Of a stretch of 64,000 nt of DNA, positions 21,501-29,200 are shown piece by piece. Location of the stretch: contig OZ025260.1 of NCBI GenBank assembly GCA_964019135.1, positions 33,226,254-33,290,253 of the forward strand, read 5' to 3'. The notes below the pieces were generated by a model, which was not told the DNA's origin, searched no databases, and saw nothing but the letters and a program-made list of their open reading frames with translations. This DNA is from Arenicola marina. Taxonomy: Eukaryota > Annelida > Polychaeta > Arenicolidae. Position 1 is the stretch's first letter; each line of letters begins with the position of its first letter. A program made the translations under genes and the position numbers.

Positions 21501-22964
21501 CGTCAGTGTGAATAAATTAATAGCAAAAAAAGCTATGTTGCTAGACTATCTTTTGTCCATAAGCTCGATTGTAACCAAGATAGGCTATACAAGTTCTTTT
21601 CACAAGTTTGCCTTGCAATCGCTAAATAATTTGTGTTTTTGCTTGTAATACATAACATACGTGCAACTTAGGCGAAACTAATACTTGATGTGACATGGGT
21701 TGATATTGGTTGTCATTGGAAGCTCAAAAATACAACAACAAAATGAATTAGGTTTTGAAAAAATCTGCCAGGCGACACCCGCGCTCGACCTTAAGACATA
21801 TTTTTCAACTTAAGTGTCAGCCTTGAGTGGGCGACAGGACCGCGTAGCCACTGGCGCAGTCAGCCACGGCAGACCGACCGAAGGGTGTAAGTGTCTTTGA
21901 TGTGGGTGCTTTTGCTATTCAACCCGATTTCGCAGCGTCCACGGGCTTCTGTTGGATATAGGTGGCAGGAGCGGATCCAGGTCCCGGCCCCCCTTTTGGG
22001 GCCGAAATTTATGCCATTTAACATATGAGAACCGAAACCGTCCTCCCCTATCCAGCATATCTGGATCTGACCCTGGGTGGGGTATGTTATCTGTTTTCAA
22101 TTTGAGGTATTATCATCTGACTGTATCACAAAATACATTCAGGTATGAAAGGAAACGGGCTAAAGTTAGATGAAGTGTATCATACGGTTCCAGAAATTGC
22201 GCCACCTGAGGGCATAATGGCACGTGGATCGGTGGTTCGAGCGCTGCTGTGGCTATGTCTTTGTGGTAGCAAGATAAAGATCCCATGTCTTTCTTAGTAA
22301 AAAGTAGGGGGTTACCCCCGGGACATGGCTCCACTCTCCGTTCCTTCTCCCAATGACGTCATGCGACCAAAAGTGATTAAAGCGTCCTGAAAATACAACC
22401 AACCAACCAACCAGAAATTGCACACCATTGTCATAACTGCGTCAGGCATTTAGCAAAAACCATAGACCGAAAAGCTTTTAATTGGGAACCCAAGTGAAAT
22501 TTAACGAAGCAGACATTTTATTTATACTTGGCGGCATTTTGATGAAAATGCAATATTTATTATGTAATTTGCATTTGACACAACTTAAAATATGTAACTT
22601 GTAGCCATTAGAAAACAAAAGGCGAAACCAAAATGACCGTCGTTGGTGGGTATATATCCGGCGCTTATGGCGCATGCGCGCTACTTGCTAAGCCAGATGG
22701 ATATATTCTAAAGAGCAGTAGAAAATTTTCTGCTGCAAGATTTAAAGTTGGCGTTTCTGCCTTTTTATGTCAAACCTGAGACACATAACAACAGTTGAAT
22801 GTGTTGATATATGACAAAAAAGGCATACATAGAATGTTTATTAACCTCCTGAAAAAGAATTTGGTGTACTGAAATAAAGCACACGACACTAACCTTGTAG
22901 CAAAATCCAATCCCATGAGAGTCAGAACCAACAGCAGTCCAACGGCTGCAAGTTTGGCAGCCAT
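411..22964 (-). CDS. Receptor tyrosine kinase gene, 18 exons resolved, 3' part beyond the left edge
   Basis: I assembled 18 exons on the minus strand, all with AG acceptors and GT donors and compatible phases: 22894-22964, 19799-19899, 19176-19271, 18328-18435, 17276-17533, 16715-16838, 15052-15271, 14210-14601, 13423-13689, 12630-12797, 11992-12121, 8216-8395, 7576-7612, 4041-4355, 2493-2704, 1311-1533, 844-954 and 411-556. They total 3159 nt, or 1053 codons without a stop. Order: signal peptide (1-23), CCxGW segment and two EGF-like repeats (about 24-126), a long unfamiliar ectodomain (126-718) with a furin-like RRRKR near residue 523, an FN3 domain (718-823), one transmembrane helix (about 823-840), juxtamembrane region and kinase N-lobe from about 932. 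The product should be a type I membrane receptor. HRD, DFG and the C-lobe lie outside the window. The P-loop and alpha-C positions look degenerate. Minisatellites fill several introns. The kinase subfamily is not identified. Confidence 0.85.
844..954 (-). CDS. Receptor kinase exon 17: alpha-C region
   Basis: 111 nt, phase 1-1. The acceptor is TTTTTACAG and the donor GCAC|GTGAGT. It encodes the alpha-C helix and the conserved PHPNLVNFMGAV strand. Aligning by eye on the PHPN motif places methionine (ALLMVAKM) where active kinases have the salt-bridge glutamate. Confidence 0.85.
1311..1533 (-). CDS. Receptor kinase exon 16: start of kinase domain
   Basis: 223 nt, phase 0-1. The acceptor is TTCCCTCAG and the donor AAAC|GTACGG. 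The kinase starts at DRFTLGKVLVHGKFADVHIG, with the beta-3 lysine in TTVAAKTLK (about residue 964). In place of the usual GxGxxG only one glycine of the loop is kept (VHGKFA), so ATP binding may be altered. Confidence 0.85.
1661..2157. repeat. Near-perfect 250-bp tandem duplication in intron 15
   Basis: The block beginning AAGTGCCAACGAATTAATGG at 1661 recurs at 1911 (offset 250), and I saw no mismatch by eye through the second copy to about 2157. Within each copy are imperfect ~24-bp subrepeats of the type TCAATGAATTACTAGTCAAT. The identity suggests a recent duplication. Confidence 0.85.
2493..2704 (-). CDS. Receptor kinase exon 15: transmembrane helix and juxtamembrane region
   Basis: 212 nt, phase 1-0. 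The acceptor is CCACGCAG and the donor ACCATG|GTCAGC, a weak donor supported by frame. It encodes a 16-17 residue hydrophobic run (VLLLILIILVVVFILL), then a stop-transfer RIRAHK and a charged juxtamembrane segment of about 50 residues. This fixes the type I orientation. Confidence 0.85.
3733..3890. repeat. Dispersed repeat copy (family A)
   Basis: It starts near TATAGTTACTAGGTATATAC and contains CCCAAATGACCC, a CTTTTTTCTCCCAATC segment and AGCAGAAAT. The same order of blocks occurs at about 36405-36570 (same orientation) and 63325-63530 (opposite orientation), so this is an interspersed, probably non-autonomous element. It lies in intron 14. Confidence 0.6.
4041..4355 (-). CDS. Receptor kinase exon 14: fibronectin type III domain
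   Basis: 315 nt, phase 1-1, acceptor CCCCCCACAG and donor CCCT|GTAAGAA. The product opens PAPEDVRLMENWGFGVRFSW, which matches the P-x-x-V and W strands of an FN3 domain. It ends with LLPTHEYLLTAYIEYN, the FN3 'L-x-P-x-x-x-Y-x-x-x-V' core. Symmetric phase 1 fits a shuffled module. It lies just before the transmembrane exon, as in Tie-, Eph- and Axl-type receptors. Confidence 0.85.
4385..7440. repeat. 14-bp minisatellite array filling intron 13
   Basis: About 3.05 kb of the unit GAGAGATACACACC, roughly 215 copies, with variants (CATCGAGA, ACCCAGA, ACCAAGA) and higher-order blocks that recur, for example around 5740, 5810 and 6330. It ends about 30 bp from the acceptor of the FN3 exon and starts about 140 bp after the micro-exon. 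Long open frames across it on both strands are artefacts of composition. Confidence 0.95.
7576..7612 (-). CDS. Receptor kinase exon 13: micro-exon
   Basis: A 37-nt exon (phase 0-1) with acceptor AATGTGTTTCAG and donor GAAT|GTAAGTATAA encodes LGVLTDLRGMNE plus one base. I infer it because exons 12 (phase 0 out) and 14 (phase 1 in) otherwise do not join. Splice sites on both sides are strong. Confidence 0.6.
8216..8395 (-). CDS. Receptor kinase exon 12: cysteine-rich segment
   Basis: 180 nt, phase 0-0. The acceptor is CTGTTTCAG and the donor TACCCG|GTAAAT. It encodes 60 residues with five cysteines near the start (ECLTSPDCICTNFKEC, then NNC) followed by a basic segment. It lies about 100 bp downstream of the end of the 29-bp array. 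Confidence 0.7.
8490..12011. repeat. 29-bp minisatellite of about 120 units spanning the 5' splice site of intron 11
   Basis: The unit (minus-strand sense) is CTGGTACAGAAG|GTGAGTCA followed by (G/C)AGGGCCGC. It repeats every 29 bp from the end of exon 11 (11992-12011 is itself the first half-unit) to about 8490, leaving only about 100 bp before exon 12. Nearly every unit keeps the AAG|GTGAGT core. The main variation is CTCTGA/CTGTGA and GACGG/GGCGG. Confidence 0.95.
11992..12121 (-). CDS. Receptor kinase exon 11: its 3' end founds a 29-bp minisatellite
   Basis: 130 nt, phase 2-0. The acceptor is CACTTTCAG and the donor CAGAAG|GTGAGT. It encodes a beta-rich segment beginning LDVYTDDNFGGIHTIEYD and ending RLVQK. 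The last 20 exonic bases and the donor form the first unit of the 3.5-kb array in the following intron. Only this proximal donor keeps frame with exon 12, which starts in phase 0. Using the next donor adds 29 nt and shifts frame, and an in-frame TGA appears at the eleventh intronic codon. Confidence 0.8.
12240..12600. repeat. Imperfect ~45-60-bp AT-rich tandem repeat in intron 10
   Basis: Blocks of the form 'agatagactgtattgatta' followed by 'ggaaactttaattc' recur about six to seven times with much divergence. This is the only structure seen in the intron between 12131 and 12629. Confidence 0.55.
12630..12797 (-). CDS. Receptor kinase exon 10: Ig/FN3-like ectodomain segment
   Basis: 168 nt, phase 2-2. 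The acceptor is TTTCTGTAG and the donor CTCCAG|GTAAAT. The segment FTLWLRAEDAVGHSVV ... FTIRVDSTAPSVDPS reads like the end of an Ig-like beta-sandwich with the D-x-T-A-P linker typical between such repeats. The exact family is not assigned. Confidence 0.75.
13423..13689 (-). CDS. Receptor kinase exon 9: contains a furin-like cleavage site
   Basis: 267 nt, phase 2-2. The acceptor is CAATCACAG and the donor GAACAG|GTACTT. It encodes about 89 residues including the basic run GRRRKREAP (arginine near residue 523), a strong R-X-K/R-R proprotein-convertase consensus in an exposed, charged context. If cut, the receptor would be a processed two-chain molecule, as in Met- or insulin-receptor-type kinases. 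This is an inference from the motif alone. Confidence 0.75.
14210..14601 (-). CDS. Receptor kinase exon 8: FN3-like ectodomain with GWEDADSGL motif
   Basis: At 392 nt this is the longest exon, phase 0-2. The acceptor is ATCTCCAG and the donor GACAG|GTGCGT. The product begins TSNFTVAFAGWEDADSGLQS and continues as an alternating hydrophobic, beta-sandwich-like segment. A GWxDxxSG motif followed by beta strands occurs in invertebrate cell-surface proteins with FN3/Ig-like repeats (family knowledge). It has no cysteines. Confidence 0.75.
14640..14850. repeat. Imperfect ~50-bp tandem repeat in intron 7
   Basis: The phrase 'ggacagcc(c)aaagacaaggcaacgctcta' recurs about four times with drift. Nothing else was seen in the remainder of the intron between 14602 and 15051. 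Confidence 0.55.
15052..15271 (-). CDS. Receptor kinase exon 7: ectodomain segment
   Basis: The acceptor is CATTTTCAG and the donor CTACCG|GTATGT; 220 nt, phase 2-0. It encodes about 73 residues of apparent beta-rich sequence (LELRVGSKTGG, then VLVFKFDFVPPYHCYQTGEC) with two cysteines. No named domain is recognised. Its phases fit exons 6 and 8. Confidence 0.7.
15455..16370. repeat. ~15-bp minisatellite in intron 6
   Basis: The plus-strand unit TCAATTACTATCACTC varies in the last four bases and recurs about 55-60 times. It occupies most of intron 6 between exon 7 and the donor-spanning repeat. Confidence 0.85.
16385..16738. repeat. 24/52-bp repeat spanning the 5' splice site of intron 6
   Basis: Minus-strand sense: exon 6 ends CTGGTCAAGA|GTAAGTACC. 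Next to it are two ~52-bp units with the same exonic tail and donor (TGGTCAAGA|GTAAATACC; TGGTCTAGA|GTAAGTACC). About eight 24-bp units of the form ACTACGTAAG|GTAAGTACCG follow. A degenerate TGATCAAGAG copy lies near 16405. Several units carry GTTAGT in place of GTAAGT. Confidence 0.85.
16715..16838 (-). CDS. Receptor kinase exon 6: ectodomain segment whose donor seeds a minisatellite
   Basis: The acceptor is TCAATCAG; 124 nt, phase 1-2, encoding about 41 residues with two cysteines and N-glycosylation sequons (DNST, CNVT). The donor is GTCAAGA|GTAAGTACC. The last dozen exonic bases together with the donor recur several times in the intron that follows (see the 16385-16738 repeat). Confidence 0.7.
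17276..17533 (-). CDS. Receptor kinase exon 5: ectodomain segment
   Basis: The acceptor is GTGCTTGCAG and the donor ACAG|GTGGGA; 258 nt, phase 1-1. It encodes about 86 residues with two cysteines, a potential N-glycosylation site (KNHTT) and a histidine/aspartate-rich middle. I do not recognise a named domain. Phase continuity with exons 4 and 6 supports it. Confidence 0.7.
17557..17700. repeat. End of a GTATTCATA-type foldback element
   Basis: GGGGGTCGTATTCATAATCCCC, followed by GGTGGTGGCGTTCATTATCAGGAAATCATATTC, shares several blocks with 26516-26725. The far end is not clear. It lies in intron 4. Confidence 0.4.
18328..18435 (-). CDS. Receptor kinase exon 4: EGF-like repeat 2
   Basis: A phase 1-1 exon of 108 nt encodes a second EGF-like repeat (CSFETDCYPGTC, then VCQCPGLFHGDNCQL). 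The acceptor is ATTACAG and the donor CTGC|GTAAGT. Together with exon 3 it forms a short EGF stalk near the N-terminus of the receptor. Confidence 0.85.
19176..19271 (-). CDS. Receptor kinase exon 3: EGF-like repeat 1
   Basis: A phase 1-1 exon of 96 nt encodes one EGF-like repeat: ICNPRCLNEGVC, then DDCDCP and SGGKCQL, six cysteines in EGF spacing. The acceptor is CCATTAG and the donor CTAA|GTGAGT. Symmetric phase 1-1 exons are typical for shuffled extracellular EGF modules. Confidence 0.85.
   Translation of the reverse strand, partial: RYATHDVSTRECALAPTIVTAQRPSPAANVS
19485..19630. repeat. Dispersed repeat copy rich in GTGTCG/CGACAC (family B)
   Basis: Evenly spaced CGACAC motifs (gcgacacgtgacacagg, aaagcgacattcgacatt, aacgacactgaacttaacc, aaaagcgacacag, atcgacactgg). 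The reverse-complement arrangement occurs at 33050-33210, including the matching GGCTAAGTTCAGTGTCG. Confidence 0.6.
19799..19899 (-). CDS. Receptor kinase exon 2: CCxGW cysteine segment
   Basis: The acceptor TTTTAG precedes GTACATTTG, and the donor is ATCC|GTGAGT. The exon encodes a cysteine-rich stretch ending in CCSGWRGTRCDI. A CCxGW/CCxGY motif just before EGF repeats is the hallmark of NIM-type and EMI-like N-terminal modules. It is 101 nt long, entering in phase 2 and leaving in phase 1, which matches both neighbours. Confidence 0.7.
20436..20735. mobile_element. Cluster of CAGGGGCGGATCC-type MITE fragments
   Basis: CAGGGGCGGATTCAGA at 20440, CAGGGGCGAATCCAGAC near 20502, CAGGGGCGGATCTAGGAATT near 20536 and the inverted GCTGGATCCGCCACTG near 20718. 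These are nested or fragmentary copies of the family seen intact at 54265. Internal G/C runs are typical. They lie in intron 1. Confidence 0.6.
21960..22085. mobile_element. MITE fragment, GGATCCAGG family
   Basis: AGGAGCGGATCCAGG, then GGCCGAAATTTATGCCATTTAACAT and CCCTATCCAGCATATCTGGAT. The same internal blocks occur at 23940-24060, so both are copies of one small element. In intron 1. Confidence 0.55.
22270..22412. repeat. Dispersed repeat copy (family C)
   Basis: AAGATAAAGATCCCATGTC through AAAGTGATTAAAGCGTCCTG and ending ATACAACCAACCAACCAACC. The same ends occur at about 34060-34150, so this is an interspersed SINE-like repeat with a CAACC tail. I found no A/B-box promoter by eye. Confidence 0.5.
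22894..22964 (-). CDS. Receptor kinase exon 1: start codon and signal peptide
   Basis: The ATG at 22964 opens a classic secretion signal: MAAK followed by a leucine/valine-rich core (AAVGLLLVLTLMGL), about 20 residues in all. The exon ends at 22894 before a good donor (ACAAG|GTTAGT) and leaves two bases over, which the exon at 19899 completes. This is the only ATG-led hydrophobic segment placed upstream of the EGF exons, which is why I take it as the start. No TATA box or other clear promoter element was seen in the 100 bases upstream. Confidence 0.75.
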
Positions 22965-23912
22965 TATGTTCCAATCCTCTATAAGATCTAATAGACCTTA
23001 TAAAAGCCGTGTTCAGTTAAAATTATAAAAAATATGGTTTCAAGTACAAACGCAATTATTTTGTTCGTTTGTGCCACTGAGGTGAAGCGCTGATGAAGTG
23101 ACCGCCGTGTGTCTGCGCGGTGACTCGTCACGCGTTATATGGTCACCCGGTAAACCAGGAAGTTTAAATCTCGTCAGCATAATTCACGACTTTGTCTGCT
23201 CGCCTGTATGGTACAGTGTGGTGCGCGGCAGCTCAACCAATCGTGTAGAGTTTTGCATGGCACGGCTGCAAGGTAGAGCGCCCATTGAAAAGCCAACAGA
23301 CTCAGCTACAACTAGATGAATAATGATGAAGAGATTCGACTATATGTAATGACAAATGATTAAGATGAAGAGATACGAATAGGTGTTACGACTAATCCTG
23401 AAGCGCGAAAGAAGAATGGAGGAAGGGGTAAATAAAGTGGGATGGAGGACATGTAGAGCAGCCCCGAGAGCAGCCCACTTACTAAAACACACTCAGAGGT
23501 TAGGTGCAATGTTGAAAAGTATACGTCGTTTTTCAGTCTCGAAACAGATGTGTACGTGCCTGCATGGCGACCCTCGTGATTAGTTGGTTAGACGGGGGAG
23601 CAGCCCGTAACTCGGCGAAAAGTGACCTTTTTCTGCCTATTCTGGCTATTTAACGCCAAGTTTATACCCCCTCTACATTTCTACCGGATGCTCTTCCCAG
23701 AGCATCCCCTAGTCCGGGCAGCTTTTGTTGGAACTGATAAACGGTGAATGTGAAGAGAGACGGTGTGCGCACATAAACGAAGATTACTTTGACAGGCCTC
23801 ACTGCTCATCAGAAGGCCAGCTTCTCCTGCCTTCAATGATTCAGTGAATCCGGGATCGGATCCAGAGCCGGTGTCGAGAGATGACCTAGCTTTCGGTTTT
23901 CATATGTTAAAT

Positions 23913-24152
23913 CAGGGGCGGATCCAGGGGATGGTTGGGCGACGCGGCCCCGAACCCCCCTCTTAGGGCCGAAATGTATACCATTTAACATGAAAACCGA
24001 ATGAAAACCTAAACCGCCCCACCCCCCCTATCCAGCATATCTGAATCCGACCCTGAAACCGGCCCCCCTATCCTCCCCTGTTTCGGCCCTAAAAGGGGGG
24101 GGGGGCCGGGGCCGGGTCGCCCCCCACCCTCACCCCTGGATCCGCCCCCGGC
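23913..24152. mobile_element. MITE-like inverted-repeat element (GGGGCGGATCCAGG family)
   Basis: The left end is CAGGGGCGGATCCAGGGG and the right end CCCTGGATCCGCCCCCGG, in inverted orientation. The interior contains a second partial copy. No clean target-site duplication was seen. The surrounding 23.0-23.9 kb holds no gene I can support. Confidence 0.55.
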
Positions 24153-24847
24153 TTTCTTCGCAATTTGCTTTGTTACATATTATGTTACGAGGTTGCCAAA
24201 ACTTATACTAACTTTGTTAAAGCTTGCAAAAGCTTACGTTGACTGATCCAGCCTTGACCAATTCCAGTTGAGGAGGAATATGAAGGAAATTCTGGTATTT
24301 TGAGGCCACTTTTGTGCATATGGCCACACTGGATCATTATATCTCATGGGATGTTGATGAAGGAAGTATTGGTGAAAAGAGTATAGGAGAAAGCGACGGC
24401 CCGTAACCAGCGTACAGTAACTGGAAGAGAGCGGCCCACACAGTGTAGTGCCTACCCTTAGGCTGCGTTGTTCCCCCCCACCCCCCTCCCCTACACCCCA
24501 CTTCATAAGTACCATAAAACTACATCTGCCCAACAAGTTCAAACACTCGGTAAGAACTTCCTCCTGTCAATTGCCCGTGATTAAAAAATGTTGTTTGCAT
24601 ACCGTAAGGGCAGTAAAGCCCTGTTTCCATTACCCCCCCCCCCCCCAACCCCCGTAACAAGCCCCAACACCCCGGAGACCAGGCCCATGGGCAGTCGGCG
24701 CCTCCACAAGTGACCATGGCTCACGCCCAGCGGGCTATTTGCGTATTCACTTCCTTGCACCGACATCACGACGTCGGGCGGACCACTTTCCGCTTGACCT
24801 CCCGCGTCCAGGCTCCCAGCCAATTTCTGTCGTTGGTGAGACACCGT

Positions 24848-25460
24848 GGGGGGCAGGGGGTGGGGGGTGAGAGAGGGAGGGGGGGTCGAGAGAGAGGTCA
24901 GGCAGGCGGAGGAGACAGGGAGAGACGAGAAAGAGGTGATTCAGGGGGGGGGCGTGAGGTCGTTAAGCGTGGGGGCGAGAGAAAGGTGAGACAGAGGGGG
25001 CGCGAGGGGGAGGGGGGGCGAGAGAGGGATGCTTTAGCAGGTGGGTGGGGGGGCAAGAGAGCGGTTAGGCAGGGGCAGGAGAAGGGGAGACGATAGAGAG
25101 GTTAATCCGGCTCGAGGAGAAAAAAAAGGGGTGATTTAGTGCGGGGTCGAGAGAGATGAGGGGAGAGGCAGAGGGAGGCGAGAAGGGGGGCGAGAGAGGG
25201 GCGCTTTAGCGGGGGGGGGAGGGCGAGAGAGAGGTAAGGCAGAGGGGGACGCAGGGGGAGGCGAGGGGGGCCGAGAGAGAGGTGAGTCATGAAGGAGGAG
25301 AGAATGGGGTGATTTTGCGGGGGGGCGAGAGAGAGATGGGGAGAGAGAGGCAGACGGGGGACACAGAGGGGGGGTGGGGGGAGGGTGGTGAGTGGGTACG
25401 AAGAGAGAGGTGAGACAGGGGGAGGAGAGAGAGAGGGCAGACAAGGGGAGGCTGATATAG
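24848..25460. repeat. 600-bp polypurine tract with degenerate GGGGGCGAGAGAGAGGTGAG repeats
   Basis: The plus strand is almost entirely G and A, with G runs of 5-9 and repeated CGAGAGAG blocks at about 55-65 bp spacing. Such tracts can form triplex or G-quadruplex structures. The long minus-strand proline/serine/leucine frames across it are compositional. Confidence 0.85.
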
Positions 25461-25589
25461 GGGGGGAGTCACGTCCACGAGAGTGACTCCGACTCTTTGT
25501 GAAGAAAGACGTTTGCACAGGTGGGGTTCGAGCTGACGCAGCAGAGCACACTGGACAATGGCCGAACGCGTTAGAAAATAGAAATTGGT

Positions 25590-26118
25590 AGACAGTGGCT
25601 GTCTGGTCACCATGGCTTCTCCTTCAAGTGGCAGACAGTGGCTGTCTGGTCACCATGGCTTCTCCTTCAAGTGGCAGACAGTAGCTGTCTGGTCACCATG
25701 GCTTCTCTTCCAAGTGGCAGACACTGGCTGCCTGGTCACCATGGCTTCTCTTCCAAGTGGCAGACTGTGCCTGCCTGGTCACCATGGCTTCTCTTCCAAG
25801 TGGCAGACAGTGGCTGTCTGGTCACCATGGCTTCACTTCCAAGAGGCAGACAGTGGCTGTCGGGTCGCCATGGCTTCTCCTCCAAATGGCAGACAGTGGC
25901 AGTCTGGTCACCATGGCTTCTCTTCCAAGTGGCAGACAGTGGTTGTCTGGTCACCATGGCTTTACTTCCAAGTGGCAGACAGTGGCTGTCTGGTCACCAT
26001 GGCTTCTCTTCCAAGTGGCAGACAGTGTTTTTCTGGTCACCATGGCTCCTCTTACAAGTGGCAGACAGTGGCTGTCTGGTCACCATGGCTTCTCTTCCAA
26101 GTGGCAGACAGTGGTCAC
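25590..26118. repeat. 43-bp minisatellite, about 12 units, open in all three plus frames
   Basis: The unit contains GTCTGGTCACCATGGCTTCT followed by TTCCAAGTGGCAGACAGTGG and recurs every 43 bp. Because 43 is not a multiple of three and the unit lacks stops, all three plus frames stay open, giving the same 43-residue cycle in three registers. Each unit also holds CACCATGG, a strong start context. I do not call it a gene. Confidence 0.9.
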
Positions 26119-26515
26119 CGTAAGCATTGTTTTCAACTGGTTCACGGAATGCAAATCCTTGGAAGCGATATTAAAGAGAAGTGAGATATTATCACCAATA
26201 TTGCAATGGTGGTCCAACGGTTTCAAAGGTACACCATCTAGATATAACGGCGGGTACTCGACCAGTAGTGAATTTTAACTAAACATTTAATATGGTAATA
26301 CGTCCTAGGGTGCTTAAATGTGATCCGCCATTGTTTAAACCAAGAAGTTAGTTTTGCGTAAAATTGCCACTAGGGCTGTGGCGTCAGCAACCATCAACGG
26401 ATTCTCTGTAGATAATGAACAGTGTATCTTTTGGTTATATAAGAAACCGGAGCGAGTATGCCAAGTATTGAGCCTGGTGGCATATCAGCAGTTACAGGCA
26501 GCCGAGTTCACATGG

Positions 26516-26725
26516 GCTGTATTCATAGCGGTGGAAGGGGGCCTTTATAGATCACACGTAGTTTGCACATGAAAAGAACATGTTTGTCGTAGCCTCATCA
26601 GCTCCTTATGGTGGAGCTCATGGTCAAGAAATCATATTCAACATGATTTCTTAACTTTAACACTTTCAATATACCCCTTAGGCGAATAAGTTTCATAAAA
26701 GTGCGGTTTATGAATACGGCTCCTG
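26516..26725. mobile_element. Foldback element with GTATTCATA termini
   Basis: The left end is GGGCTGTATTCATAGCGG, and the right end reads, on the other strand, AGCCGTATTCATAAACCGC. A third similar end (TTTATGAATACGACCCC) lies near 26818. The interior AGCTCATGGTCAAGAAATCATATTC matches the copy near 17650. Confidence 0.5.
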
Positions 26726-27111
26726 GGGCGGTATCTGTTAACCGCACAGGTACCGACACACGGACTGGGTATTCTACGTATCATGGGCCTGCCAAATTGC
26801 ATGCGTAAGCTATGTGTGCTTTATGAATACGACCCCTGCAGACCTTTTACAATAGCCCTGCTGGCGGCGACCTCAATAAGTATTGAAGCAGACCACAAAG
26901 ACATGGCCATAGTGGGGCGCGAAACGCCGATCCACGTGCCGTTAGGCTCAGTCTAGTAGGTAAGCCTAGTCTGTGGGACGGCCAAATTTCTGTCAGGGCC
27001 CGTCGGTCCGACAGCCCCAGAACTGGGACTATCAGAGCAGGTAGCTAGTTAACATTATGCGGATGTCAGCACCAGCGTGATCGTCAATAGCAGAATCGTC
27101 ATTAGAATAAA

Positions 27112-27586
27112 CAGGGTTTATACAGGCAAGGTTCCATCAAATTCAAGCCTTTTTAAGGCAAGCACTGCAAAAATTCAAGTACTTTTCAAGGACAATTTTT
27201 ACCTTCTCTGGTCTATTTTAAGCATACAAATTGCAAAACTTGGGACTAAATTTTATGCATACAATCTTTGATATGCGGAAATAAGGAATGACAACAAGAA
27301 GGCAGTGTCCACGTTTATTTATTACCAACCAACAACATTTATTGGAGTTAATCACTTTACTTCGATTAATTGCTACTTCTTCAATTCAGCCAGCTTTTGT
27401 TCGATTTTTTCTTGGGTTTTTGCCAGTGCCCGGTCCAGTTTGAAATCAAGCATTTTTCATTGTAACTGCCCTATTTTCAAGCAAATTCAAATACATTGGA
27501 TGGACCTCAAGGCCCATTTCTGTTTTTATGACCTTTTCCAGGCATCAGTCAAAATTCAAGCACTTTTCAAGCCTGTGCGCACCCTG
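27112..27586. mobile_element. 475-bp non-autonomous inverted-repeat element with AATAAA duplication
   Basis: It starts CAGGGTTTATACAGGCAAGG and ends GCCTGTGCGCACCCTG, with inverted subterminal blocks AAGCACTGCAAAAATTCAAG / AAAATTCAAGCACTTTTCAA. It is flanked on both sides by AATAAA (27106-27111 and 27587-27592), a probable target-site duplication. The CAGGGT terminus with 'TTCAAGCACTTTTCAAG' interiors is a common pattern of animal DNA-transposon derivatives. Confidence 0.7.
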
Positions 27587-28034
27587 AATAAACAATTGAA
27601 TTAGTGAATAAATTAGCTGGTTAACAATAGCCCAAACATAAGGGTTTGAACTCGGAATGGAGAGCTTATTCTCTGTGCAGTGGCGGTGGAGAGCTCTTAG
27701 CTCGTCAAGGTCATCATAGATTTATTGACGTCGAGATAACTGAGGGTCATGTGAATTAATGGGGTCGCAACTTCCTTGTACACTGTATGTCGCTCTGGTT
27801 GGATCCTGCCGTCGCCCAGTTTCGCCCTCAGGCTGGGAACCGGCCTAGATCTGTCGCAGCATACCAGGCCGGCAAAGGGGTAATGTTGAAACCCCCGTGA
27901 TTGGCGGGGCGCCAGTAGTCGTGCATATGCTATGGGAAGCCAAAGTGGACTTTAATAGAGTATTAAACAGATTTTCAAGAAATTAACCGTAACATTGTTG
28001 TATGCATATCTTTACTCGAGTTGGACATGTGTCC

Positions 28035-28150
28035 TATTATGTATATGTCCAGTTATTTATAAATATGTCCAATTATTTATACATATGTCCAATTATTTAT
28101 ACATGTGTTCAATTATTTATACATATGTCCAATTATTTATACATATTACA
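28035..28150. repeat. ~22-bp tandem repeat (ATATGTCCAATTATTTATAC)
   Basis: About five copies of ATATGTCCAATTATTTATAC, with a looser continuation of 'ttggac(a)catat' blocks to about 28260. Nothing else was seen between 27600 and 28840. Confidence 0.75.
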
Positions 28151-28857
28151 ATGTGAAGTAAATTGAATACATGTAAAATTAAAATTGGGCACAAGCGTAA
28201 TTGAATTGCACATATGCATAACTGAATTGGACACATTTATAGGTTAATTGGACATACATTTAATTGAAAAAAAATAATGACACTCAGAGGGATTTTCTCG
28301 ACTTACATACAAGATTTGTATTAAGCATAGCATATGGAAACATAGAGACTGGGAATGGAGAGACATATTGAGCCTGTTTGACGTGAGCATGATATTTTGG
28401 AAAATATTAAATGAAGACTTTTGAAGACTTTTGAAGACCTCATAGTCGCCATCCCTACTATCATTACAATTGTGTTGACGAAATGGAATCATTTCAGTGT
28501 ATTTTGTGATAGTATTACAGGGTGAAAATACAAAGAAATTACAAACACAGTAAATATAAGGTTTCATTCATGCGCTGCTTATCAGCAGCCGTCTGTATTG
28601 TATAGAGACGAGGACGGTGTTGTCACGTTTAAAAATGTCTGCCACGACCATGTGGGCAGTGAAAAAATATGCGTGCTTGTAGCTTCGTATAATATATTTT
28701 ATGTATGACGGTTGGCTGGGTGAACTGGCCACGATGGAAACGGTTTGACCGCTGGACCGGCGCCCAGCAAATAAACCCCTGGGATTGTGGCTTGAGACAC
28801 ACTGAGACACACACAGACGGAGAGACACAACTTGCGGACTGACCAACGCTACACCCT

Positions 28858-29200
28858 GGGTCTGTTGGAGCCTGGGTCTGCTGGAGCCTAGGTCTGCTGG
28901 AGCCTGGGTCTGCTGGAGCCTGGGTCTGCTGGAGCCTGGGTCTGCTGGAGCCTGGGTCTGCTGGAGCCTAGGTCTGCAGGAGCCTGGGTCTGCTGGAGCC
29001 TGGGTCTGCTAGAGCCTGGGTCTGCTGGAACCTGGGTCTGCTGGAGCCTGGGTCTGCTGGAGCCTGGGTCTGCTGGAGCATGTGTCTGCTGGAGCATGTG
29101 TCTGCTGGAGCATGGGTCTGCTAGAGCCTGGGTCTGCTGGAGTCTGGGTCTGCTGGAGCCTGGGTCTGCTGGAGCCTGGGTCTGCTGGACCTGGGTCTGC
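28858..29200. repeat. 16-bp minisatellite (GAGCCTGGGTCTGCTG)
   Basis: About 21 copies with few variants (CATGTGTCTGCTG, CCTAGGTCTG). It is followed at 29230-29350 by a G/C-rich block with a ~58-bp direct duplication (CCTCGCCTCCACCCCACCCC). Confidence 0.85.

Noticed and set aside
24710..25613. Arginine/glycine-rich (plus) and proline/serine-rich (minus) proteins
   Set aside because: They are explained by the polypurine tract composition. No motif, intron or start context supports them.
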